Of a stretch of 64,000 nucleotides of DNA, positions 1-8,817 are shown in pieces; within the stretch, counting starts at the first letter, position 1; each line of letters starts with the position of its first letter. The notes under the pieces are model-generated. The model had not been told where the DNA came from. It worked only from the letters and a program-made list of their open reading frames with translations, and made no database searches. Made by a program: the position numbers and the translations under genes. The stretch comes from a virus. Where the stretch lies: the IMG/VR virus record IMGVR_UViG_3300017917_003016, positions 1-64,000 of that record. The stretch is one strand, 5' to 3'.

Positions 1-774
1 GTTGCTGGCGGTGGTGGCGGTGGTGGCGGTAACTCTAGTTTTATTGGCGGTATGGGCGGCGGTGGTGCCGGTGGCTATAGGACTGGAACTTTATCCGTTT
101 CTTCTGGCGTTTTATACACCGTTACTGTTGGCGGCGGTGGGAACGGCGGGTTTGAAACAGTAGGCTCCAATGGTTCCAACTCTATTTTTAGCAGCATTAC
201 ATCTACCGGAGGTGGCGCAGGCGGTGGTGCTACTCCGAATGGCTCTGGTATTCCCGGCTCTTCTGGAGGGTCTGGCGGTGGCGCCGCGCCTAGTACGGCA
301 AGCGGATCTGGTACTGCTGGACAGGGCAATCAGGGCGGTACTGCAGGCCCTGCTCAGCAGAACAATAGCGGTGGCGGTGGTGGTGGTGGTGGTGGCGCTG
401 CTGGCGGAAATGGTTCTGCTGGAGTTGGCGGTGTGGGCGGCAAAGGCCTTGCATCTTCAATTAGTGGGGCATCGGTAACTTACGCAGGCGGTGGCGGCGG
501 CGGATGGGGTGCTGGAGGAAGCGGTGGCGGTGGTGCGGGTGCTTCTAATCAAGATACTAATGGTGAAAATGCTACTGTAAATCTTGGTGGTGGAGGCGGT
601 GGTGGAGTATCGGCTGACGCAGGCACAACCGGCGGCAATGGTAGTTCTGGCGTTGTAATTATTCGTTATCCGGACACATATCCTGCCGCATCTACTAGTG
701 GCTCCCCTACAGTTACAGTGATTGGTGGATACCGCATTTACAAGTGGACTGGTTTAGGCTCCATTCGATTCTGA
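1..774 (+). CDS. Glycine-rich tail adhesin (5' end outside window)
   Basis: The frame is open from base 1, so the protein starts upstream; an internal ATG lies at 52. The visible 257 residues are dominated by poly-glycine tracts, with runs of up to nine Gly separated by short Ser/Ala/Asn loops. They end in a compact C-terminal region with SGVVIIRYP and GGYRIYKWTGLGSIRF. This architecture is typical of glycine-rich phage fiber-tip proteins, and polyglycine sandwiches are known from gp38-type adhesins. It is followed after 8 bases by a small virion-type gene and then the giant fiber gene, so a role in host recognition at the fiber tip is likely. The receptor cannot be inferred. Confidence 0.7.
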   Translation, partial: VAGGGGGGGGNSSFIGGMGGGGAGGYRTGTLSVSSGVLYTVTVGGGGNGGFETVGSNGSNSIFSSITSTGGGAGGGATPNGSGIPGSSGGSGGGAAPSTASGSGTAGQGNQGGTAGPAQQNNSGGGGGGGGGAAGGNGSAGVGGVGGKGLASSISGASVTYAGGGGGGWGAGGSGGGGAGASNQDTNGENATVNLGGGGGGGVSADAGTTGGNGSSGVVIIRYPDTYPAASTSGSPTVTVIGGYRIYKWTGLGSIRF

Positions 775-782
775 GGTAAAGT

Positions 783-1139
783 ATGGCTCATTTTGCACAA
801 CTTGATGAAAACAATGTGGTAATGCAAGTGGTTGTTGTTCATAACAATGAACTTCTGGACAACGGGATCGAATCCGAAGCAAAAGGTATCGCCTTCTGTC
901 AATCACTATTTCCGAACACTAACTGGATACAAACTTCGTATAACGGCAACATGAGGAAAAACTACGCAAGTATTGGTTATACCTACGATGCCCAAATAGA
1001 TGCATTCATTCCTCCAAAGTTATATGCCTCGTGGATACTAAACGATGCTGCTCGATGGGAAGCACCTGTACCTATGCCGCAAGATGGGAAGCAATATCAG
1101 TGGGACGAAAACATAATTAAATGGCGTGAAATCAATTGA
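783..1139 (+). CDS. Small conserved phage structural-type protein
   Basis: A 118-residue protein with an AGGTAAAGT-like leader before its ATG. It begins MAHFAQLDENNVV and contains ESEAKGIAFCQSLF, YNGNMRKNYASIGYTYD and FIPPKLYASW. I recognise this as a family widespread in T4-like aquatic phages, usually near tail-fiber genes and also fused to other virion proteins. Its biochemical role is not known. It sits between two fiber genes and probably belongs to the same late transcription unit. No membrane segment or catalytic motif is visible. Confidence 0.7.
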   Translation: MAHFAQLDENNVVMQVVVVHNNELLDNGIESEAKGIAFCQSLFPNTNWIQTSYNGNMRKNYASIGYTYDAQIDAFIPPKLYASWILNDAARWEAPVPMPQDGKQYQWDENIIKWREIN

Positions 1140-1188
1140 GGTAAACTAATAATTTAAGTATCTCAATTGAAAAATATCAAACTCTTCG

Positions 1189-1196
1189 CATAAATA
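1189..1196 (+). promoter_or_regulatory. T4-type late promoter (CATAAATA)
   Basis: CATAAATA lies 76 bases upstream of the giant fiber start. It matches the T4 late -10 motif read by gp55-containing polymerase. Confidence 0.65.
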
Positions 1197-1233
1197 CAAT
1201 AAATCAATACTAATGCCTTAGGGGAATATGGAA

Positions 1234-1264
1234 CCGCAGGCAATAACTAAACCCACAACTGCGG
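1234..1264 (+). promoter_or_regulatory. Leader hairpin touching the Shine-Dalgarno of the giant fiber gene
   Basis: CCGCAG at 1234-1239 can pair with CTGCGG at 1259-1264 across a 19-base loop. The GGAG Shine-Dalgarno (1263-1266) before the ATG at 1273 starts inside the 3' arm, so translation could be modulated. Six pairs and a long loop make this only a moderate structure. Confidence 0.35.
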
Positions 1265-1272
1265 AGTTTTGA

Positions 1273-4200
1273 ATGTCAGCGTTAACCCGAATACTCAATA
1301 ACCAAATTTACGATAGTACCATCGTAGCATCGCAAAAAATAGCGCCGGGAACCATAACCGGCAGTTTATTCTCAAGCAACGTAACTGTACCCGGAGACTT
1401 GCTAATCTCCGGAAACTTGTTTGTACTTGGAACCAGTGCTTACACAACCATTGCCAGTACCAACACCTACGTCAATGACCCACTGGTTACTCTTAACAAT
1501 GGATTTAGTGGAACAAACAATAGAGATTGTGGTTTAATTTTCAATCGCGGATCATCTCAAAATCAAGCCATTGTTTGGAACGAATTTAACAAAGAATTTC
1601 GCCTAATTGGCACTACTGAAACAGGCACGACCTACGGCAATGTAGTGGCCAGCACGTTTGCAAATCTGCATGTTGGTAATATCGGTGTTGATTACAATTT
1701 ATCAACTAACAGCCTTGCAGTCAACTCAGCCATCACAGCATCGAGTCTTAATCTATCTGGAAACCTACTGGCCAGCACAGTTGGCGCTAGTTTTATAACT
1801 GCCAGCACCGCAGCAGTTGGTAACCTTGCAGCAGTAACCGTAGGCAATGTTGGCACTCAATTCAATGGTACGGCTATTAATCTGAGCGGAAACGTTATAG
1901 CTGCTGCTGGAATATTGAATGCCCTTACAGTCAATGGTAATGAATCGGTAACTGGTTATTTAAATGTCACAGGTAATATACTGGGTGCAGCGGGTACATT
2001 TAGTGGCCTTACAGTCAACGGTAACGAGTCGATCACTGGTTATTTGAACGTTACGGGTAATGTACTAGGTGCAGCGGGTACATTTAGTGGCCTTACAGTC
2101 AACGGTAACGAGTCGATCACTGGTTATTTAAATGTCACAGGTAATGTGTTGGCTAGTACAGTTGGTGCAAGTTTCTTAACAGCCAGCACAACTGTAGTAG
2201 GTAACATTTCAGCAGTTACCTTTGGCAATACAGGTGCAACCTTTACCGGTGCGAGTTTGAACGCCACAGGTAATGTGTTGGCTAGTACAGTTGGTGCAAG
2301 TTTCTTAACAGCCAGTACAGCCACAATTGGTAATATTGCAGCAGTTATCTTTGGTAATACAGGTGCAACCTTTACCGGGCTAACAGGTGCCTTTAGCGGC
2401 AATGTCATCGGCGGTCTGGCACAGTTTGCAGCAATAAATTCAACCCCTATAGGTAACGCACTGGCCAGCACAGGCGCGTTTACCACACTTACTGCTAGCG
2501 GAATCGTTACATTTACCAGTGCTACAGATGCTACCAGCCTAGGCAGCGGCGCTCTGCAGGTAACAGGCGGTGCTAGTATTGGTAAAAATCTATATGTAGG
2601 TGGTAACCTAAACATCATTGGTAATTCGTTTGTTGTTACCAGTAATTCTGGTGTATTCTACGGTAATGCTGTGGGCTCTGGTGCACTATATGCAGGGGTA
2701 ACAGGTTATGTACCTCAGGAATTCACAACTATCCAGTCAACCGGTAACTGGAATGGTTATATTCAGATAAACAATCAAAATATCAATAACGGGTCGTCGG
2801 CATCCACAGACTTTGTGGCCACGGCTGACAACGGCACTGCATCTGACACATTTATTGACATGGGTATAAATTCAAGTCAATACAGCGTAGCAGGATTCGC
2901 TTTAAGCCGTGCCAATGACGGATATCTATATGTACACGGCAACACCACTACTGGTGGCGGTAATCTCTTGTTGGCAACCATGCACAACAACGACATTATA
3001 TTTGCTACCAACGGGCAAGACACTGCCAACGAAATAGCACGCCTCAAAGACGGGCAAGGGCTGCAGGTCAAGGCAACTACACCTGCAAGTTCAAGTTCTA
3101 CTGGAGCACTACAGGTCAGCGGTGGTGCAGGTATTGCAGGCAATCTATATGTTGGTGCTGGGATACAAGGCACTGTGATTGGTAATGTTACTCCCGCAGC
3201 AGCCAACTTTACTAATGTTGGCGTAAGCGGAACAATCACTGCGTCAAGTTTATCTATTGGCCAAGTCAATGTGTCTGGTAATGTATTAGCAGCAGCCGGC
3301 ACATTTAACGCTTTGACTGTTAATGGCACTACTACAACTCAAGTATTAAATTCAACAGGTAATATATTAGGTACAGGTGCTGTATTTAACAGCCTAACAG
3401 TCAACGGTAATGAGTCAATTACCGGATATTTAAATGTCACAGGCAATGTGTTAGGTGCAGCAGGTACATTTAACGGACTTACAGTCAACGGTGATGAGTT
3501 GGTAACTGGCTATCTTAACGTTACAGGAAATATACTAGGCGCTACTGGTACACTGGGTATACTAGCAGTAAACAACAATCTCTGGGCCAATGCCAGCATA
3601 GCAACCACAGCCCAAGGTATTGGGGCGATTGTGGTCCCCAACGGCGGTATCAGTGTTGCCGGTGCTGCAAATATTGCCGGAGCCATAACCACCGCAGGCA
3701 CTGCACAATTTAATAACACCCTAACAGTTGGTGGGATAACCTATTACACCAACACAACTAATGCTACTGAATCAACCGGTACTAGCGGTGCACTTCAAAT
3801 CAAGGGTGGCGCCAGCATCGCCAAAGATTTATGGGTTGGTGGTAATATCTATGCAAGTAATATATTTGGTGTTACACATCAAATAATTACCGTAAAAGAT
3901 CCTCTAGTCTATTTTGATGCTGCTAACACCTATCCATACAACTACGATATTGGATTTTATAGTAATTTTGTAGGACCAAATCCAATTGATAATACGGGTA
4001 ACGTATATCAACACAGCGGTGTTGTCCGCGACAATGCTGACAACACATGGAAATTCTTCAGTAACGTTCGCAGCGAGCCAAGCGGCAGTTCTATAACATT
4101 TAATGCGGATACCATATATGATCCAGTATTGGCAGGTAATCTGCGACTGACCTATACCCAGACTGCAACCAGTACCACAACAGGTGCTCTACAAGTGGCC

Positions 4201-7200
4201 GGCGGTGCAGGCATAGCAGGAAATCTGTTTGCAGCACAGATAAACAGTACCGGTAATGTAATAGGACAATTGGGTATCTTTAGTACCCTAACAGTCAACG
4301 GCAATACTGCTACTGGTAACCTTACTGTAACCGGATCTATTACAACTTCTGGCGGTGATGGCAATATCAGCGGGGTTAATAACCTAACTGCTTCAGGATA
4401 CATCAATACCTCAGGCAACATTTCTGCAGCAAGAATCAATGCAGGCAACGTTAATTCTGCACTGTTTACTGCAAACTCGGCTATGAGCATTACCACAACG
4501 GGTAATGCCCTGTCTCATATCACTATGATACCCAATGCCGGTAATGTGATCATCAAAGGCGGGTTAGAAGTAGACGGTAATTTATCAACCAATCAATTTA
4601 GAGCCAACGGTGCAGTTGTTGGTAATTTGTTTATTGGATCCCCAATTAACTTTGACAGTAATGTCTCAGGGATACAGACACTAACTGGAAATCTAGCCAT
4701 TTCCAGTGCTTTGAACACTATTATCCAAAGCGGAAACGGTGGTAACATAGAATTACAACCTGGGATGTCACTTACTAATGGAGTTGCCATTGGCAATTCT
4801 AGTGGTGCTTTCTGGGTTGCTCCCCTATCTTATTTTACCAATGCAACTGATTCAACATCAACTACCTCGGGTGCAGTTAGATTTACAGGAGGTATAGGAG
4901 TTGCAGGCAACGTCTGGGCAGGCAATATCTATACCAGAAATCTTACGCTTACTGGTGCATTAAGTGTTAGTTCACTTAATTTAACTGGTAATTTATTAGC
5001 CTCAACTGTTATAGCCAATTTCCTAACCGCAAGCACTGCGGCTGTGGGTAATATCTCTGCGGTTATAATTGGTAATAGCGGAGCCACGGTAACTGGAACT
5101 ATAGGTGCGTTTAGCGGAAACATTATAGGCGGACTGGCACAATTTGCAGCAATTAATGCAACACCTATAGGTAATGTCACGGCCAGTACTGGTGCTTTTA
5201 CAACACTTAGCGCAAGTGCAGGTATTTGGGCTAACAGCACAACCGCTAGTACCAATACCACAACCGGTGCCCTAGTTGTAGCAGGAGGTGTTGGTGTTGC
5301 AGGAAACATATTCCAGGGCGGTGCGTATTTTGATACAAGTTCTTCAAATTATATATTCGCTGCTACTCCGGCCACTGTAAATGCATTGTCGTCGGGTACC
5401 TTCATAAGTGTTGGTGCAGCCACCGGCACGCTGGTATTGCGTAATCCAAATATTACCACAGTACAAACTGGCACATTAAATTTATTCAATGCTAATGCAA
5501 CTACTATAAACTTTGGGGGTGCTGCTAGTCAAATAACAGTAGGCAATACAGGAAGCCAATTCACATTTAACTCATCTACAATTTCTGGCCCAACATCAGT
5601 TAGCATATTTGATGGCTCGCAGACTGTGACTGCGTTTGGTGCAGCACAAAATTTAGACATTGGTTTCAGTAGTGGATTTGCAAATATTAAGAGTCCCTTA
5701 GTAGACTTTACTAATATAACGAATATTACCTCATCTGCAAGCACTGCTTTAAATCTGTTCAATGCTAATATTCTTACATTAAACGCTTTTGGTGCAGTAA
5801 CAAGTGCAACTATTGGTGCAAACAACAGCGGTAATCTGCGTATACGCAATGACATTGTGTTCTTACAAAATAATGCTAACGTCAACGGCACTCGAGATGC
5901 TACAAACACCACAACCGCAGCACTGACTGTAGCAGGAGGTGCCGCGGTCAAGGCTGGGATGATTATAGGCGGAACCCTGTATGCAAATGCTGCAATCGAT
6001 ACAACACGATCAGACTACGGCGAAGGGGCAATTGTAGTTCCCAATGGTGGACTTAGTGTAAGTGGCAATATCTGGGCAGGAAAAAATTTATATGTAGGGC
6101 CCTACGCACCAGAGGCTGGAAATGTATTACCGGGACTAACCATAGGTGCGATAGATGCAGATCCAGAATACACCGAAATTGCTGTTCTAAATTTAGACAA
6201 TCGGGGGTCAACTGATCTAGCCGTTTACGCCAGCGACTTTGATGTAGACAATGGTTGGGCTGGTATTGGATTCACTGGAAATGCATTTAACGATCCAAGA
6301 TACACTATAACCAAACCCCACGACGGTTATGTATTTGTTAGCCCTAGAGCAACATATGGTGGTAATCTAGTATTAGCCACTGACAACAATGGGGTATACA
6401 ATGATATTGTATTTGGACTAGGAAGTTTCTTAGAAACCTCCGAAGTTATGAGAATGCATGGCAACATCAGTACCGGTGGTAATGCATGGATCAAATACAC
6501 AACCTCTGCAATCACACCTACCAGCGGTGCACTAAGAGTTGCCGGCGGAGTTGGTGTTGGCGGTAACATACGCACCGGTGGCGGCGCAGTATTCAACAGC
6601 AGTCAAACATACGATCCATTCCAAGTCAAGGGTGCTGCAACAACAACATTAATCTATGCCGATCCCGCTTACGGTGCAGTGATAATTGGCGGTAGCAACA
6701 CCAGTCCAGTTTTAGGTAGCACACTCAAAATTAACAGTACAGATTCGCTACTTCTACCAGTTGGATCAACCGGGCAACGCCCAAGTTCAACTGGTAACGT
6801 TGACGTACAAGGGATGTTGCGATTCAACACTACACTAAACAACATAGAATATTATGATGGCATAAGTTGGCAAACTCCGGGGGTTGTGGTTAGTTCCATT
6901 ACCGATCGCCAATTTAGCGGCAACGGGCCTTATGGTAATGTTGATGGAGTTAACACTACCTTTACTATACAAAGCAATGCTACAACGGCTGGTACGCTGG
7001 TAAGCATAAACGGTGTTATACAATTCCCAACGTTGGCCTATAGTGTAAGCGGTACTACTTTAACCTTTACTGAACCTCCTGCTGCAACTGATGTTATTGA
7101 TGTAAGAATTCTAGTGAATACCACAGTAGTGGATACACTAGCAAGCGGAAATGGTCTGCAACAATTTATAGCATCCGATAATGCAGCAGAAATTTGGTCA

Positions 7201-7596
7201 GGAACTTCATATTCGATCAAACAGGTACAGGTCACGCCCGCCGGCGATCTAGAACTGCTTACTGGGCAAAAACTAACCTATACACAACCGGTGGTTAACA
7301 TCGTAGCCAACAATACCCCCTATGTAATCAGTACTTGGAGCCAGGCTGCTTATACCACAGCCAAGTACATAGTCAGTGCTAAAAAGGATTCTACCAATGT
7401 AGAAAGTTACGAAGCACTGGTCACAACAGATGGTGGCGGTAATGCTTATATTACAACATATGGTGTTATTAACAATGGAACAACTATGGGTACATTGACT
7501 GCTAATGTTGTCAGCGGCAATGTTCGAGTATACTATACTACCACAACCGGCATGACCAACGCTAATGTTAAAGCACAGGGAACATTTGTTGTCTAA
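1273..7596 (+). CDS. Giant repeat-containing tail fiber protein
   Basis: A 2107-residue fiber, the largest gene in the window. The N-terminal ~150 residues are non-repetitive and probably form the virion attachment part. The shaft is built from beta-rich repeats: a 28-aa unit (LTVNGNESITGYLNVTGN...), a 43-aa unit (NVLASTVGASFLTAST...), and at least eight copies of a module of the form TTGALxVxGGxGxxGNLxVGG. The C-terminal ~330 residues carry a YYDGISW motif and DRQFSGNGPYGNVDG, as in other large T4-like aquatic phage fibers. Codons end in an Asn/Gly/Thr-rich composition typical of trimeric fibers. It has a late promoter at 1189. Likely a long side or tail fiber; the receptor is unknown. Confidence 0.85.
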   Translation: MSALTRILNNQIYDSTIVASQKIAPGTITGSLFSSNVTVPGDLLISGNLFVLGTSAYTTIASTNTYVNDPLVTLNNGFSGTNNRDCGLIFNRGSSQNQAIVWNEFNKEFRLIGTTETGTTYGNVVASTFANLHVGNIGVDYNLSTNSLAVNSAITASSLNLSGNLLASTVGASFITASTAAVGNLAAVTVGNVGTQFNGTAINLSGNVIAAAGILNALTVNGNESVTGYLNVTGNILGAAGTFSGLTVNGNESITGYLNVTGNVLGAAGTFSGLTVNGNESITGYLNVTGNVLASTVGASFLTASTTVVGNISAVTFGNTGATFTGASLNATGNVLASTVGASFLTASTATIGNIAAVIFGNTGATFTGLTGAFSGNVIGGLAQFAAINSTPIGNALASTGAFTTLTASGIVTFTSATDATSLGSGALQVTGGASIGKNLYVGGNLNIIGNSFVVTSNSGVFYGNAVGSGALYAGVTGYVPQEFTTIQSTGNWNGYIQINNQNINNGSSASTDFVATADNGTASDTFIDMGINSSQYSVAGFALSRANDGYLYVHGNTTTGGGNLLLATMHNNDIIFATNGQDTANEIARLKDGQGLQVKATTPASSSSTGALQVSGGAGIAGNLYVGAGIQGTVIGNVTPAAANFTNVGVSGTITASSLSIGQVNVSGNVLAAAGTFNALTVNGTTTTQVLNSTGNILGTGAVFNSLTVNGNESITGYLNVTGNVLGAAGTFNGLTVNGDELVTGYLNVTGNILGATGTLGILAVNNNLWANASIATTAQGIGAIVVPNGGISVAGAANIAGAITTAGTAQFNNTLTVGGITYYTNTTNATESTGTSGALQIKGGASIAKDLWVGGNIYASNIFGVTHQIITVKDPLVYFDAANTYPYNYDIGFYSNFVGPNPIDNTGNVYQHSGVVRDNADNTWKFFSNVRSEPSGSSITFNADTIYDPVLAGNLRLTYTQTATSTTTGALQVAGGAGIAGNLFAAQINSTGNVIGQLGIFSTLTVNGNTATGNLTVTGSITTSGGDGNISGVNNLTASGYINTSGNISAARINAGNVNSALFTANSAMSITTTGNALSHITMIPNAGNVIIKGGLEVDGNLSTNQFRANGAVVGNLFIGSPINFDSNVSGIQTLTGNLAISSALNTIIQSGNGGNIELQPGMSLTNGVAIGNSSGAFWVAPLSYFTNATDSTSTTSGAVRFTGGIGVAGNVWAGNIYTRNLTLTGALSVSSLNLTGNLLASTVIANFLTASTAAVGNISAVIIGNSGATVTGTIGAFSGNIIGGLAQFAAINATPIGNVTASTGAFTTLSASAGIWANSTTASTNTTTGALVVAGGVGVAGNIFQGGAYFDTSSSNYIFAATPATVNALSSGTFISVGAATGTLVLRNPNITTVQTGTLNLFNANATTINFGGAASQITVGNTGSQFTFNSSTISGPTSVSIFDGSQTVTAFGAAQNLDIGFSSGFANIKSPLVDFTNITNITSSASTALNLFNANILTLNAFGAVTSATIGANNSGNLRIRNDIVFLQNNANVNGTRDATNTTTAALTVAGGAAVKAGMIIGGTLYANAAIDTTRSDYGEGAIVVPNGGLSVSGNIWAGKNLYVGPYAPEAGNVLPGLTIGAIDADPEYTEIAVLNLDNRGSTDLAVYASDFDVDNGWAGIGFTGNAFNDPRYTITKPHDGYVFVSPRATYGGNLVLATDNNGVYNDIVFGLGSFLETSEVMRMHGNISTGGNAWIKYTTSAITPTSGALRVAGGVGVGGNIRTGGGAVFNSSQTYDPFQVKGAATTTLIYADPAYGAVIIGGSNTSPVLGSTLKINSTDSLLLPVGSTGQRPSSTGNVDVQGMLRFNTTLNNIEYYDGISWQTPGVVVSSITDRQFSGNGPYGNVDGVNTTFTIQSNATTAGTLVSINGVIQFPTLAYSVSGTTLTFTEPPAATDVIDVRILVNTTVVDTLASGNGLQQFIASDNAAEIWSGTSYSIKQVQVTPAGDLELLTGQKLTYTQPVVNIVANNTPYVISTWSQAAYTTAKYIVSAKKDSTNVESYEALVTTDGGGNAYITTYGVINNGTTMGTLTANVVSGNVRVYYTTTTGMTNANVKAQGTFVV
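1924..2145 (+). repeat. 84-bp tandem repeats in fiber gene
   Basis: Copies start at 1924 and 2008, with a partial third at 2092. Each full copy encodes 28 residues beginning LTVNGNES. The second and third copies are almost identical in DNA, which indicates recent duplication. Diverged copies recur near 3388-3540. Confidence 0.85.
2140..2395 (+). repeat. 129-bp tandem repeat in fiber gene
   Basis: The same 40+ bp start, GGTAATGTGTTGGCTAGTAC onward, occurs at 2140 and 2269. The period is 129 bp (43 residues). A diverged copy lies near 4985-5110. Confidence 0.8.
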
Positions 7597-7605
7597 GGGT
7601 AAAAA

Positions 7606-8340
7606 ATGTTAAGATTGGTTAAAAAATATCGACGAGGCTATACCGGTGAAGACGTTATTGTTGAAAAACGTATGGAATACGGTAGATGGCATACTGTTAC
7701 AGAAAGAGTACCTAATCGCATAGTAAATAAACAAATTTCCAATGTTGCGGTGATTATTGGAAATGGCACTAATCGTTTAAATTTTGATCTCATGAGATTA
7801 AAAAAACTCAGCGGACTTCTTGGGTCAAAAACAGTACAAACCTACGGATGCAATGCATTGTATAGAGATTTTTCACCAGATTTTTTAATAGCAGTAGGAA
7901 ATAACGGTATAGTTGATGAGATTGCTGACAAAGAATATACTAACGAACACATTGTATATTCAAGTGCTGCACATCTGCTGCAATTTCCAGGAAAGTTTTA
8001 TCTGCTACCGTATGATGTATATGCTGATGCTGGTACTGCTGCTATCTACCTGGCAGCATTTGATGAACATAAAAAAATTTACCTAATTGGTTTTGATGGT
8101 CATGAGCCTAATTGGAACAATAATGTCTACGCCGGAACAACCGGTTATGACGGCAAAAATGTTCACATTGATCATTCAGAATGGATACTTAATCACAAAC
8201 AAGTTTTTGATGTTTACGACGACGTAGATTTTGTTTGGGTAACCCCGTTAGGCAATAATCTTGTACCAGAGCCGCTGAGATCGTGTCTTAATTTTAGACA
8301 AATTAGTTTTCAAACTCTGATATTAGAGTGCGATCTATAA
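7606..8340 (+). CDS. Putative DUF115/GT42-like Rossmann-type protein
   Basis: A 244-residue protein starting 9 bases after the giant fiber gene, with GGGTAAAAAATG before it. Residues ~47-56 hold NVAVIIGNGTN, followed by a CNALYRDFSPDF segment and later KKIYLIGFDGHEP. This pattern (nucleotide-binding GNG near the N-terminus, then a hydrophobic strand ending in GFDG) resembles MptE/DUF115 proteins and GT42 sialyltransferase-like folds. Its place after the fiber gene fits a role in modifying a fiber or surface sugar, but that is inference. The similarity is remote and catalytic residues cannot be assigned. The end overlaps the convergent Nudix gene by 6 bases. Confidence 0.45.
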   Translation: MLRLVKKYRRGYTGEDVIVEKRMEYGRWHTVTERVPNRIVNKQISNVAVIIGNGTNRLNFDLMRLKKLSGLLGSKTVQTYGCNALYRDFSPDFLIAVGNNGIVDEIADKEYTNEHIVYSSAAHLLQFPGKFYLLPYDVYADAGTAAIYLAAFDEHKKIYLIGFDGHEPNWNNNVYAGTTGYDGKNVHIDHSEWILNHKQVFDVYDDVDFVWVTPLGNNLVPEPLRSCLNFRQISFQTLILECDL

Positions 8341-8817
8341 AACTTCTTCTAAGGTCCGAATTTTATCTATAACAGTAGCAAAGTTAATAGTTCGCCAAAC
8401 CCCGGGATGTAAAGGTCTTGGGTGATCCTCTAATCTGACCCAACAGTAACCGCGGTGCTCATCATTTAATGCAGGCACAAATTCTTCGTCTAGAGCAATT
8501 AAAAAAGTATGATATTTGAATTTACCGTTCTCGCTGGTAAATTTTTCTAAAGGGATAACTTTGATAGCGGAAAAATCAAATCCAAGTTCTTCTTCTAATT
8601 CTCGATACAGACTGCTCAGAAGATATTCGCCCGTTTCAACCCCGCCACCTGCTAACCCCCACGTGCCGGCATGCCTTTTGGTGTTACGCAGTAGGAATAG
8701 ATAACGTTTGGTACTAGTGCTGTATATAAAAGTACCAACGCCTTCTATAATACCAGCGTCCACAGACCCGCTTTGTATTCCCCTTCGTAACTCTTTAGCC
8801 ATTGTATACCGTTCCAT
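8335..8817 (-). CDS. Nudix hydrolase
   Basis: A 160-residue protein with a complete Nudix box: a GGGVETGE segment, seven residues, then RELEEELGF, matching GX5EX7REUXEEXGU. This family hydrolyses nucleoside diphosphate-linked substrates using metal held by the box glutamates; the substrate here is not predictable. The N-terminus overlaps the end of the upstream gp15-like gene by 73 bases. A second ATG at 8802 (MAKELRRG) is an equally plausible start. A TATAAATG sequence (late-promoter-like, one mismatch) sits at 8822-8815 on this strand. A possible job is cleansing nucleotides or decapping. Confidence 0.85.
   Translation of the reverse strand: MERYTMAKELRRGIQSGSVDAGIIEGVGTFIYSTSTKRYLFLLRNTKRHAGTWGLAGGGVETGEYLLSSLYRELEEELGFDFSAIKVIPLEKFTSENGKFKYHTFLIALDEEFVPALNDEHRGYCWVRLEDHPRPLHPGVWRTINFATVIDKIRTLEEVL

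Noticed and set aside
52-478. Frames on both strands inside the glycine-rich gene
   Set aside because: Gly-rich DNA gives open frames in all phases; only the plus frame open from base 1 has fiber-like C-terminal structure.
1924-5310. CRISPR-like array from periodic repeats
   Set aside because: The repeats are in-frame coding repeats of a fiber, with long periods and no unique equal-length spacers.
2124-6596. Several minus-strand frames of 67-164 aa inside the giant fiber gene
   Set aside because: They are the complement of repeat-rich Asn/Gly/Thr codons, have Pro/Val/Leu-rich composition, and no ribosome sites or promoters.
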